Shown here piece after piece: positions 28,701 to 36,584 of a DNA stretch of 64,000 nt. Under the pieces are notes generated by a model, which searched no databases, had not been told where the DNA came from, and saw only the letters and a program-made list of their open reading frames with translations. Origin of the DNA: Bradyrhizobium sp. (GTDB taxonomy: Bacteria; Pseudomonadota; Alphaproteobacteria; Rhizobiales; Xanthobacteraceae); NCBI RefSeq assembly GCF_027307225.1, contig NZ_DAHUXJ010000015.1:167695-231694 (forward strand), in the 5' to 3' direction. Made by a program: the position numbers and the translations under genes. Each line of letters starts with the position of its first letter. Within the stretch, counting starts at the first letter, position 1.

Positions 28701-31700
28701 GGTCGTTCCTCCGGCCACGGATAGCCCGTCGCCTTTCGTATCCACTCGCGATCCTCGTGCATGAGCCGCGTGTCGCGGGGCACGATATTGATCGCGTTCG
28801 AGAGGAATTGCTTGGTTGCGAAACCCGGGAGCGGCGCTGACCTGCTCCGAAGCAGCGTGACCAGATCCTCCAACTCCATCGCGGCCTGCTCCGGTTTTGG
28901 GCTTTCCGGCGCCGGGTCTGTTATCTTGACGGCTTCGAGCATGGCTGATGCCTTGATTGACGTGTCCGCGCCCGGCGCGAACACGAGCGGTCGGGCTTCC
29001 GGATGGCGCAGAATGACGGGCGGGGCCTGCGCACGGAGAGGTGGTTTCGTCTCGTCGGGCTCTTCCGGCTCGTCGATATCCGGGAGCTCGTCGTCGTCGA
29101 CGTCGACGGTGCCTTCGAACCACCGTCGCGTCTCGGCGTAGCCGATCACGTCGGCCGAGGCATCGACCGTTTCATCCTCGTCCCGACGGTCGTCGCCGTC
29201 GTCGATCGGATCCGGTTCGGGCTCGTCCTCGACGGCGCCGGTACCGTAGCGATCCATGTAGTCGGTGATCTTCGACTTAAACGAAAGCGGAGCCGGCAGG
29301 AAGGTACCGTCGCCGGTATGGGCATAGCCGTTGCGCAGACCCGCGACCAATGCGGCGATGGCGTCTTCGTCTCCGGTCTGGGAAGGCAGCACCGTCACTT
29401 CGAGCGTGACGGGAATCCTCGACGGCGGGTCCCACGGCTTGATCTGCGCCTGCCGCATCAGGATCTTCTTCCCGACCGGCGAGTCCGCGGGCGTCGGGGC
29501 TCCGAACTTCTGGAAGCCGCTCTTGCCGCGATAGACCGACTGACCGCGCGCACCCCGATTGCGAACGTCGAAGCCGTGCGCGGTCAGATAATGGCGCGCC
29601 CGCGCGTTTCCTTCGGGAAGACTTTCGATCAGCCGCTCCGCGGCCGTGGCGTAGATCTCCTCGATCGGATCAGCGGGGACCGGCAGACCCTCCCGCGTGA
29701 CGGGCGTCCACTTTCTTTCGGTCAGGACGGAAAGCCGTCCCGCGGATCCTTCCCTCACCCTGACGAAGCGCAGTCCTTTCCACGACGAGGGAGGCGCGGC
29801 GGCGACGTCCTCGAGATAGAGGTCGGACGAGATGTTCTCGTCGGAAAGCCAGGACCACAACGACCGGGCGGACGTGGAATCCACGAGCACCAGCGCGCTC
29901 GGATCTTCGGCTACAACCTCCTCGACCACCCGACGCACGAAGGACAGGAAATTCTCGCGCCGCTCGGGCTGCTTCTCTCCAAGCGAGGTAATTCCTGAAG
30001 CCGCAACCGCGACCAGGGTCTTCGAGAGCGCTTCGAACTTCCCCGTATCCATCGTGCCGTTGCGAAGGAATCCGAGTCGCCCGGAGATGCGCCCCGTGGC
30101 GACGTCGGTCTTCATCGCGACCGCGATCGTAGCCCCCTCGGGGCGCCCGGTCCGGGAGCCGGCCTGCGACACGATAGAGATGCCGACGATCGTGCGCGGC
30201 CGAGGACCGTCGACGAACGCGGCTTCGACGATGGGCGCCGGGACCGGTCCTAGCCCCGCGTGACCGAACAGCAGGTCGTAGAGGGCCGCTTGGATTCGGT
30301 GCATGTATTCGGCGGCATGACCCGCCGCCGGCGGGAGCAAGTACTGGACGTTGCTGCCGGCGACGGTGGCGAGCGTGTTCCGGCCCACGCTTTTGTTGAC
30401 TTCGTCTTCGTCTTTCCCGTCATACTTGAGCGCCGCCTGGACGATGACGGGCGCCCCGGGGAATTCGGTCCGGATCCGCTCTGCGAGCGGCAGCCACGCC
30501 TCCTTGCGGGCGGAGGCCCTTTTAAGCCTGCTGTTCCGCGCGTCGCCGTCGAGCTGCTGGCGGGTACCGTGCACGCCGTCCGGCATCGCGTGGCGGACGA
30601 CGTTCACCCGGTCTCCGAAGATCAACGAGACCACCGAGGCGAAGAGGCGCCCTTCCTCCTCGCGCCGGCAGACGAACATCAGATCAATCGCGACGTCCTT
30701 GCCGAAGGCCCTGTCGAGCCGCTCCCGGTTCGCCTGCACCAGCGGTTCGAGAGGTACCGTCTTGGCGGGAGTCTCGCGGCCCCACTTCTTCTTCTCCGGA
30801 GCGCCGAACAGTTCCTCGACGCGCGCGGGCACGTCCTGTTCCTGAACCCGCCCGAAATGATGGTTGATCAGGTTGTGCAGGGTCGCCTGATCATGGGATT
30901 CCTTGGGCCGCTTGATCTTCGCGTCGACCTCCCTGAGCCGTGGCTCCTGAAATCCGAAGATGCCGATCCGCTCCTGGACCTTCCGGAAGAGATCGACCTG
31001 GTCCTGCAGCGTCACGCCCGGAGCGAGCTTGGGCTCCGGCCTGTAACCGTACCGGAACGGCACCCCGACGAAGAGATCGGGCGCGCGCCCGCGGGACGCG
31101 ACCAGCGCGGCGAGATCCTCGACGAACGACTCTCCGGTCTCTCTGCCGGCTTCGTAGACGATCGCGTTCACCTGCGTCTTCGGCAGTCCCTGCTCGAGCC
31201 TCACCGAAAGCGTCACCGCGCGGGCAGGAGAACTTCGCGCGAGAACGCGCACCGAGATCCGGCGTCGTCCGAACAGCCGGTTGGCGGCCGGAAATTCGCG
31301 GCACCAGATGCGCTTCGAGGCCTTGACGACCAGGAACGGCAGACGCGACGAAGGACGAGTCTCGACGCTGACGATGGCCACCATCGAAAACAGGTCGTCG
31401 CCGCCGGGCAAGGCCGAGGGCCACGTTTCGAAGGCAATCGAGTTCCTGTATTCGCGGTCGAGCACCCTGTGGACCGGACCCAGTCCTTCGAAGAGTTCGC
31501 CACCTTCGAGGCTGGAGGCCGCCATCGCGAGGAGGACGTCGGCGTACTGTCGGAAATCCGAACGCAGGGCGTCCGGCACGCTGGCGGGCTCCGGCGTCGG
31601 CGGCGACGGGAGTCTGGCGAAAAGCTCCCGCCGCCGTCCCTTCTCCTCGAGAGCATCTATGTCGCCGCAATCCGTACCGAGATTTTCCGCCCATGGCCGA

Positions 31701-32074
31701 AGCGTCAGTTGGATCCATGCCGCCACGGAGCGGTGCGCCGCGGTCTCGATCTCCGTTACGTCGCCGGTCGCCGCGAACAGGGGTGAATCGTCGGCCTGCG
31801 CGATCCGGCTGTCGAGCAGCACCAGCCCCGCGACGCGCGCCTGCAGCGCGGCCCTCAGGTCGGAGTACGGTAGCTCCCTCCCCTCGGCCTTCTTCGTGTC
31901 GACCGCCTTGCGCGCGATGCGCCTTAGGAGATCCCTCGTGGTCGCGGTCCAGCCGAAGCGCAGCGGCGGGACGGGCGAGGGCGTCGACGGAGGCAGTCCG
32001 CGCCAGACGAAAGCGTTCTCGAGGATGCTTTTTTCCCCGTACGATCTGACGAAAAGGCGCTCCTCGTCCGTCAT
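22778..32074 (-). CDS. giant fusion: pPIWI-RE module plus STAND-like ATPase (3098 aa)
   Basis: A single uninterrupted frame of 3098 codons. Residues of about 1-940 look like a pPIWI-RE protein (a prokaryotic PIWI family defined by conserved Arg and Glu): PIWI-like strand RTIVGISIVSQ near 623, GLRFVRVRE, and the ending ALVAGLRNGYAH...FLPAPLSFKSKITDYM. The normal length of a pPIWI-RE protein ends there. An acidic linker (about 945-1015) follows, then about 1300 mostly helical residues with coiled coil, then PPEMFKGR near 2398, Walker A GSHIVFGGRRLGKTALLR (Lys near 2427), Walker B LLLLIDEADNF near 2500, and winged-helix-like sequence to the end. The start overlaps the helicase stop as ATGA. The fusion joins a nucleic-acid-guided module to a signal-sensing ATPase; its biological role is inferred. 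Confidence 0.8.
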   Translation of the reverse strand: MTDEERLFVRSYGEKSILENAFVWRGLPPSTPSPVPPLRFGWTATTRDLLRRIARKAVDTKKAEGRELPYSDLRAALQARVAGLVLLDSRIAQADDSPLFAATGDVTEIETAAHRSVAAWIQLTLRPWAENLGTDCGDIDALEEKGRRRELFARLPSPPTPEPASVPDALRSDFRQYADVLLAMAASSLEGGELFEGLGPVHRVLDREYRNSIAFETWPSALPGGDDLFSMVAIVSVETRPSSRLPFLVVKASKRIWCREFPAANRLFGRRRISVRVLARSSPARAVTLSVRLEQGLPKTQVNAIVYEAGRETGESFVEDLAALVASRGRAPDLFVGVPFRYGYRPEPKLAPGVTLQDQVDLFRKVQERIGIFGFQEPRLREVDAKIKRPKESHDQATLHNLINHHFGRVQEQDVPARVEELFGAPEKKKWGRETPAKTVPLEPLVQANRERLDRAFGKDVAIDLMFVCRREEEGRLFASVVSLIFGDRVNVVRHAMPDGVHGTRQQLDGDARNSRLKRASARKEAWLPLAERIRTEFPGAPVIVQAALKYDGKDEDEVNKSVGRNTLATVAGSNVQYLLPPAAGHAAEYMHRIQAALYDLLFGHAGLGPVPAPIVEAAFVDGPRPRTIVGISIVSQAGSRTGRPEGATIAVAMKTDVATGRISGRLGFLRNGTMDTGKFEALSKTLVAVAASGITSLGEKQPERRENFLSFVRRVVEEVVAEDPSALVLVDSTSARSLWSWLSDENISSDLYLEDVAAAPPSSWKGLRFVRVREGSAGRLSVLTERKWTPVTREGLPVPADPIEEIYATAAERLIESLPEGNARARHYLTAHGFDVRNRGARGQSVYRGKSGFQKFGAPTPADSPVGKKILMRQAQIKPWDPPSRIPVTLEVTVLPSQTGDEDAIAALVAGLRNGYAHTGDGTFLPAPLSFKSKITDYMDRYGTGAVEDEPEPDPIDDGDDRRDEDETVDASADVIGYAETRRWFEGTVDVDDDELPDIDEPEEPDETKPPLRAQAPPVILRHPEARPLVFAPGADTSIKASAMLEAVKITDPAPESPKPEQAAMELEDLVTLLRSRSAPLPGFATKQFLSNAINIVPRDTRLMHEDREWIRKATGYPWPEERPAPEDMPGLYEEALRYPAFAIVFQHQFFPDDDNRGGRGLPKNLIIVRNTDAWKRVRTKGPIPKGVAGVPSLRILHCVQQGCDKESQLAEALGLPGHDAWGARCSTATDGLEKLDAEGGEWADLAEYLRAVLGPFRQFGPERTIGEIMEEVVIPQAMKQVLTEAAPAAELPERTTPGAEPEPVVVGAALEDEAVREPLDDLAAIERTWRSECEKLAALAGAASWAGPQADGLDAIRSSMIVLQDLKDRAARLVPWMMSTSDLRENLRRLTAKAAESLTSLLGDASNAPELLSKLFDLPDEAGEADVASADHHRVEADTAMAESDAGAAEIERLEATLPRKTARAHAVAIDEDRERALRRVLEHVGAAIEVFRKKAGTDAGPPAPPREGPAVDPVAIPDEPSDVAVPEAAAHRSTELATDDAPDLGDELLLETDTAELPAASLTPTAPPVAADEVVEDPLLQEITSRLDALFAAGEFGLAYHLRRCARSVLPSSPDIYTEEELRLAAADGRAMGLSGQDVQFLTSSRSEALTVAQSLADQEDDRSIARLTMLLATAIPAALFRPDDGAAVPLIEAITTLKPFEQLRSAYTIVEENRRFNFPLTAANLMAIEAHSRESSFVSDAVASIKDTVVGLRSTKFRFQYGERVKAALLQPQGLLGRLLSNLTETSHDVAREVSEKLHRREDILRLLDAAGSEGASQEIDLQARERIFAALSRVGQQCADLVRALEGLATLRKSAQRLETVKRLRDTALAEIDAALARPRPDGPQLMAAASGHAAVILRSVRDTLKGLSSSDRNVPPLAVGLHTPLLWLPNMTWTGGWMPSPYTEERILQEIMNANIPLKGADAGAAIASAFEARRAESAFVPAYMLANIAHWFGVSEATADSLRARLDADRETKKSQVKSRLAAAERLIERMRRMAVGSLDQSARLKETLSTINPNNLPAELSPSFLPETLAGDRVEDFNSAFARIKEVENEAQREFEKTATEFTGKIAALDEQKKLDPETAVELRNLLQRREFTTLADWLNMLSSGSPRRQHLPSGTLNVRLAEFKELLPLQEFSAVDVLKAARAMDEGRSYGTLDYSHLEPEQRQQAANIARTLLPALKRYMKAASGSQVKDTLQTVVSQLLFEVTKLDPDEVLTKVKQQVYVFDAKVSLPSVDSKSLLLPEFGSLTQGSWRICVATSTTPQPALLELAEGASPRGVLLIYLGVLNPERRKNLRLELFKRKKSMLVVDEALVTVALADRSDHRRAVLEIAQGFSGADPYRDYNRSAVPPEMFKGRSWERSAIEHLFGSHIVFGGRRLGKTALLRQIHATPPANAIFAYVDVDSVVDASNAFEQMSRRIPIFTSPVRSEDEFTATIAKWLDQDERRRLLLLIDEADNFVLYESQHNFRCIRTLLRLMADTGNRFKFVLAGLHNVSRIARTENSPLVHISNNPLEIGPLLDEDVDDAEFLIRGPLAAMGFEFENREDAWRILSFTNYYPVLIQVFCEELLKIIHGRVQQTNRLPDLISTALVEQALDSADVRGKLFLTFEKTINSIEGRYELLTYILAARELVDHGSGMSAEGMTPAEVAERAIEYWPAAFPRGSDPIEIEYLLEEMEGFGIARRTYSGGFALRSRSLLELMAYDEADLTSKLEQYHKRRPERIFDPKNNRRTLAKPLPTVDSNGHLSPLTNGQEADLLAPFAPAAAVKADGSPTSPRAHGIGVVFGTELAGVRFVEAALMDAERTKDGLVEVEPRTYEAKKDLFDDAKRTSRSGRPRVIVVSSRTPWRPDWIFEAERLGRVRKGEVRIVFVGDPVHASAWSEDTAVLKRIRPQVKLARLRPVTRSYLGSRLESLQLSADLMDRILEATGGWAETAGPLLAKIAERPSQASALIEADKQALLAAPDLYVRLGIQPELVAFFRELAQYAHGSVITYRDFQHLCTDGRKIVPSVLAVYSDVLGIISFSPDQSGNRSLHKVDLNLLVLAALLKPE

Positions 32075-35000
32075 TCTGGATTCATTTCCGGAAAGATCAC
32101 GTTGGCACAGCTCCGCAGCGGATGCAGGAACGGCTCGTAGAGGAGCCGATAGATTTCGCGTTCGACCGGGTCGGCCGACGAGAGAAGCTCCTGAAGCACG
32201 TCGCGCATCGCCACCACCATGCTGGAGCGCTGACTGTCGCGCCGGTTCTGCGTCGAATTCATCGCGAAGGACGCGTCGACGAAGAATACGCGTGCCTTGC
32301 AGCCGTTGCGCATGGCGCGACCAATGGTCTGCAGCAGATCGACCATGCCGTCCGCGACGAACGGACGAATCATGGGTCCGAGCCGGCTCATCTGTTGCGG
32401 CCGGCGCAGCAGCCGTCGCAGCGAGTCAAGCGCGTCATCGCGAGCGCTGCGCCATTCCCGGGCCAGCTGCGGTATGTCGGCGCCGGGAGGGATGGCTCTC
32501 TGGTCGAACTGCAAAGCCAATTGACCGGCCAAACCGCCGGTGAACGCGAGACTGTCGGCCGTCGGGTGAGGCCTAACGAAGAACGCGACCGAACCCAAGA
32601 CCGCGTCGCGCACGCGATCGCCGTCCGGGAACACGATGTTCACGCCGCGGCCGATGGCCTTCATCGGGAAGATTATCGCATCCCAGTCGTCGCGCGTGCC
32701 GAGCATCTCCACCTGGCTGGCCGAGACCCACTCCGCCCGCTCCTGCAGCGGGATCTTGCCGATGTCGGACGTCACGCCGATCACGCGATGGGCCGACGAC
32801 GATGTCCGCTTCAGGTGCGCCTTCATGAAACGCACCTGCTCGTAGGAGTTCACGACGATGCCGGTCCGGCGACCCGGATCGAACTGGTCTTCGCGCAACT
32901 GGCGTACGTAGGGATCCGCGCCACCGAACCAATGATCCGTGAGAAGCTGGAGGGCGTGGTTGCGATCGCGCTCAGTGCCGGCGCCGCTGACCCTCACGAA
33001 CTCGCCCGGCCGGTCCGGATCTCGGACGGGCCGGAAGGCGTAGACGCTCTCGCGCCAGGCTTCGCGTTCGCCCTCGCGGCGCAGAACGTAGTTCGGGCGC
33101 ACCGACACGTGATAGCTCGGGCTTGGCTGCAGATAGCTTGTCGCCGACGCCAGCAACACGGCCGGTCCCTTGATGCCGTCCTCCGTCAGCATCCTAGACA
33201 AGTGATACAGCAGCAGCCGGGGCACGCCCGCGAAGGAGAGGTACTGCAGAGCCAGCTTTCGTTTGCCCCGTTCGTCGGTTTCGTACGAGAAGCGGATGCC
33301 CGACAGTCGCCCGATCAGCGATTCCGGCAGGTGACGGCGCATGTCGAGCGAGACGCCTTGCCCGAACACGCGCTCGGTATGCACGCCCTCGGCGATCATG
33401 GCGTACTGCGCCGGCACGAGCGCGAGGAACTGCAGCACGACGGTCGTCACTTCGACGAGGAAGCGAAACAAGATGCGCGCCTCCTGCGGATCCAGCTCAG
33501 CGCGCGGCGGCAGGATGCCGAAGAAAACCTCCTGCATCTGGTCGTAGTATTCGGCGAACCTCTCGACCAGACGGGCATTGAGCAGCGCGAACAGCGCGTC
33601 GCGGAAGCGCGTGGCCGCAGCTACCAGTGCCGCATGGTCGATGCCGAGATCCCGCGCGACGCGTTCGAGATCGAGATCCGAAAGCTCGTCCTCGCCGTCG
33701 CCTCCGACGCCCGACGTCAGGACGGAGCGGACCAGCTGCTCGAAGAGCCGACGGACCAGATCGAACCTGGCGCTGCCGTGTTCCTCCTCGTCGACCTCGG
33801 GGTCGAGATACATGCTGGCGAGGATCGAGTTTCCCGTAACGAAGGCGTCCTTGTACCGGGAAAGGACTCCGCCCTCCTCGACCATGCGCTCGAGCAGGTG
33901 AGCGCGCAGCCCACGATTGAGGCGCATGAACCTATTGGAGGCCAGCGTGTAGTTCTCGATCGAGTTCGACACCGCGAAGCCGCGCCCCGAGGCGACCGGA
34001 TCGAAGACGTCGTCCAGGAGGATGGATTCATAGGAGTCGGAGGAGCCGAACAGATCGAGTTCAGCGAAGCCCTTTTGATCCAGCGCGGCCTGCGCTCCGT
34101 CAACCTCGTCGATGATCACGAGATCGCTGGTGCGGGCGAGCATCTCGAACTCCCGCATTCGCTCCGTGTGAAAGTGCGGAGAGGCGACGACCTCGGTCGA
34201 GATCACGTGCCCGATGTGCACGAGCGCCGTGGCGTCGGCGAGCCGTCGAGATGAACGCTGACGACCGCAAGTGACAGCGAGCGGACAGAGCCTGTTTCCT
34301 TCCTTGCCCTCCTTCCCGTCCTTGTTGACCGCAGGCTGGCGGAGCGACCTGCAAGGCGGGCGGTCGTGCGGGAAATCGAAGCCAGGCGGGGGCACCGACA
34401 CGAACCCCGCGAGAGCGCAGCGCGTCCCGAGCAGTTCCGCACCCGGCGCCGTCTGGCCGAAGCCGGCGCTGTCGAGCGTCGCGATGCGCTCTGCCAGCCG
34501 TGTCGCATGCCGTCTTCTGGCATCGGGCGACTGGCCGACGAGGAGCGCCGTCGGCACCGCATACCGTGTGAGGTCTGCGTCGAGCGCGAGGGCGAACTCG
34601 ATCGACGGGACAAGCAACGTGACGCGCCGGCCCTGCCGCGCGAGAAGCACGACCAGGAGGAAGATCAGGGTCGACTTGCCTGCGCCGGGAAGGCCGATCA
34701 TGTGGCTGATATCGTCGAGCTCGATCCGGTCCGTTGGCGCGAGCTCTGCGCCCTGCGGCGAAAGCACCGAAAAGACGGCCTCTCCCCGCTCCGACCTCAA
34801 CCGGGTCAGGAAGTTACGGGGTACCCGCGTCGGGTCGCGCGCATCCTCCTCGTCGAGCTCCCTGGCGACGCCCTCGAGCTCCGCGATCGTCACGCTGATC
34901 GGCGCGCGTTCCCGCATCTCCGGAGCGGTCTGGGGAGGAGGCGGCAACGTCGCTATCTCGCGGGTGTCGCAGATGACGTCGGGCCCGGTGTCTCCGTCGA

Positions 35001-35451
35001 CGCGGAAGCGAAATCGGCGGGTGTGGTCGGCGGGCAGCGTCTTCTGGACGTCGTGAGGCAGCACGACTAACAAGGAAGCGAGCATGCCGGCGCGACGTGC
35101 GTCGTCGCGACGGACGCGCTCACGGATCGCAAAGCCGGTGCCGGGATCGGTCGAGATCTCGAACGGCGGCTGGACGTAATCGTCCGCGGACGAATGATCC
35201 TCCTCCCAGGCCCGGGCTTCTGTCACCGCCTCCTGTAGGTGCGCCTCGGATTCGATGTTGACGCCGAGAAGGCGAAGGTTGCGCAGCGCGACGCGCGCGT
35301 CGGCCAAGGCAGAATGCGTGACGATCGAGCGATACCCCGAAAAGAGGGCCGGCGCGCCGGCGAGCGACCGCAGGCCGAGGATGTCATGCATCACGCACGC
35401 CATCCACTGGGCGCGCAGCGCCGGCGTGTATCCGTCCGGAGCGCCCCTCAT
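32071..35451 (-). CDS. DinG-like superfamily 2 helicase with pPIWI_RE_Z-type N-terminus
   Basis: A 1126-residue protein. The first 75 residues (ILGLRSLAGAPALFSGYRSI, then ADARVALRNLRLLG) match the small helical Z domain that precedes the helicase in pPIWI-RE operons. Walker A is GLPGAGKST (Lys near 260), motif II is LVIIDEVDGAQ near 447, and motif VI is LLQTIGRAMRNG near 1050. Four cysteines between motifs I and II (TRCAL, PPCRS, RLCPLAVTC) are placed like the iron-sulfur cluster of DinG/XPD helicases. Both ends overlap neighbours by 4 bases. It probably unwinds the nucleic acid engaged by the PIWI module. Confidence 0.85.
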   Translation of the reverse strand: MRGAPDGYTPALRAQWMACVMHDILGLRSLAGAPALFSGYRSIVTHSALADARVALRNLRLLGVNIESEAHLQEAVTEARAWEEDHSSADDYVQPPFEISTDPGTGFAIRERVRRDDARRAGMLASLLVVLPHDVQKTLPADHTRRFRFRVDGDTGPDVICDTREIATLPPPPQTAPEMRERAPISVTIAELEGVARELDEEDARDPTRVPRNFLTRLRSERGEAVFSVLSPQGAELAPTDRIELDDISHMIGLPGAGKSTLIFLLVVLLARQGRRVTLLVPSIEFALALDADLTRYAVPTALLVGQSPDARRRHATRLAERIATLDSAGFGQTAPGAELLGTRCALAGFVSVPPPGFDFPHDRPPCRSLRQPAVNKDGKEGKEGNRLCPLAVTCGRQRSSRRLADATALVHIGHVISTEVVASPHFHTERMREFEMLARTSDLVIIDEVDGAQAALDQKGFAELDLFGSSDSYESILLDDVFDPVASGRGFAVSNSIENYTLASNRFMRLNRGLRAHLLERMVEEGGVLSRYKDAFVTGNSILASMYLDPEVDEEEHGSARFDLVRRLFEQLVRSVLTSGVGGDGEDELSDLDLERVARDLGIDHAALVAAATRFRDALFALLNARLVERFAEYYDQMQEVFFGILPPRAELDPQEARILFRFLVEVTTVVLQFLALVPAQYAMIAEGVHTERVFGQGVSLDMRRHLPESLIGRLSGIRFSYETDERGKRKLALQYLSFAGVPRLLLYHLSRMLTEDGIKGPAVLLASATSYLQPSPSYHVSVRPNYVLRREGEREAWRESVYAFRPVRDPDRPGEFVRVSGAGTERDRNHALQLLTDHWFGGADPYVRQLREDQFDPGRRTGIVVNSYEQVRFMKAHLKRTSSSAHRVIGVTSDIGKIPLQERAEWVSASQVEMLGTRDDWDAIIFPMKAIGRGVNIVFPDGDRVRDAVLGSVAFFVRPHPTADSLAFTGGLAGQLALQFDQRAIPPGADIPQLAREWRSARDDALDSLRRLLRRPQQMSRLGPMIRPFVADGMVDLLQTIGRAMRNGCKARVFFVDASFAMNSTQNRRDSQRSSMVVAMRDVLQELLSSADPVEREIYRLLYEPFLHPLRSCANVIFPEMNPE

Positions 35452-36560
35452 CCGAGAATCCTCGCGGCGATCTCGCTGACCTTTCCGAACATAACGCTGG
35501 TCGAGCCGCGATAGGCGTAGCGCAGGTCCTCCAGATAACCCGGTCGGCGGTTTGCGATGGCATCCGGAATGGCCACGTACCGCTCGTCGAAGGTTGCCAG
35601 GCCGCCGAGCCGCTCGGACAAAGTGTCGCCGAGAAGCCTGGGACAGGCATAACTCTTCACGTCGATGCCGAGCTCGCTCGTCCGGCCGACGTCGGCGGCA
35701 TCATCGCGAGGATAGAGCTGCACGTCCACACCGCCCCTGCGGAGCTCGTCGTACAGGCGGATCTCCGCCAGGCCGGGCCCGACCCAATAGGCCAGGATGT
35801 CGTCCTTGAAGACGCGCCAGCCGGCAGCGTCTTCGACGATCCGCCGCAGCGTCGATGAGGGCACTTCCTCGCGGCAGGGGCCGATCTTGCAGCGGCCGTC
35901 CGGAAAGCGATTCGCGTCACGGTGGGGATAGAGAAGGCCGCCACAGTTCGCGCAAATGGCGAACGAGCCGTCGCGCCGCAGCGCGCCGAGTGGAATATCG
36001 GACGACCACTGACGCATGACCTCGTCGGCAGCGACGATGCCTTCATCCTCAAGGAAGCCGGAAAGCTCGCGGCGCTCGTACACCGGTTTGCGGACGATCC
36101 GTTCGCGCAGCATGGAATAGATCTGAAGCCGGCTCTGACTGCGGACCCGCTGCACGATCTCGCGAAGCTGGAGGTGATGGACGCCTTCGAGAATTCCGTC
36201 CGTACCGCCCTTGCTCGCCAGCGCACGGCATTCCTCGGTGGGAGCGACCGGCTCGGAGGTGAGGAGCTTGGCCTCGGCGAAACGGAACGGAGCGGCGAAC
36301 TGCGGAACGCCCCAGTCGCCGACGGCGAGGCGCCGGGCCATGTCCGAAAGAGAATGGATGCTGTCCCCGAGATCTTCCGCGCCTGCTTTGACGCACAGCC
36401 TCGACAGCATCCGCATGCCGTCTCCCATGGTCTGGGGCAGCGAATATGGATCCACGATCTCGCCGGCCCGGACGCCCTGATGCAAATCGACGAATCCCCG
36501 GCTCAGCACGCGGAGTGCGATCTCGACGTCTTCCTCCGAATCTGATTGAGTACTCATCAT
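35448..36560 (-). CDS. restriction-endonuclease-fold protein of a pPIWI-RE operon
   Basis: A 370-residue protein starting at tandem ATGs (36560, 36557). The middle has a zinc ribbon CANCGG...CKIGPC (about 205-235). The C-terminal part is a PD-(D/E)XK-type core: LAEIRLYDELRRGGVDVQLYP supplies the Glu helix, and LGIDVKSYACP (near 300) the D-x-K motif, followed by a conserved ERYVAIPDAI strand. This matches the nuclease that accompanies pPIWI-RE and DinG-type helicase genes. It is the first gene of the operon, 24 bases from the divergent WYL regulator. Confidence 0.85.
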   Translation of the reverse strand: MMSTQSDSEEDVEIALRVLSRGFVDLHQGVRAGEIVDPYSLPQTMGDGMRMLSRLCVKAGAEDLGDSIHSLSDMARRLAVGDWGVPQFAAPFRFAEAKLLTSEPVAPTEECRALASKGGTDGILEGVHHLQLREIVQRVRSQSRLQIYSMLRERIVRKPVYERRELSGFLEDEGIVAADEVMRQWSSDIPLGALRRDGSFAICANCGGLLYPHRDANRFPDGRCKIGPCREEVPSSTLRRIVEDAAGWRVFKDDILAYWVGPGLAEIRLYDELRRGGVDVQLYPRDDAADVGRTSELGIDVKSYACPRLLGDTLSERLGGLATFDERYVAIPDAIANRRPGYLEDLRYAYRGSTSVMFGKVSEIAARILG

Positions 36561-36584
36561 CCCAACATTAAAACTGAATATTAT
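36561..36584. promoter_or_regulatory. 24-bp AT-rich divergent gap between the nuclease and WYL genes
   Basis: Only 24 AT-rich bases separate the two divergent start codons. At least one transcript must be leaderless or start inside the other gene, and an operator bound by the WYL regulator could block both. Confidence 0.4.

Noticed and set aside
32122..34254. 710-codon plus-strand open frame
   Set aside because: Antisense to the DinG-like helicase gene; no domain and His/Arg/Glu-rich shadow composition.
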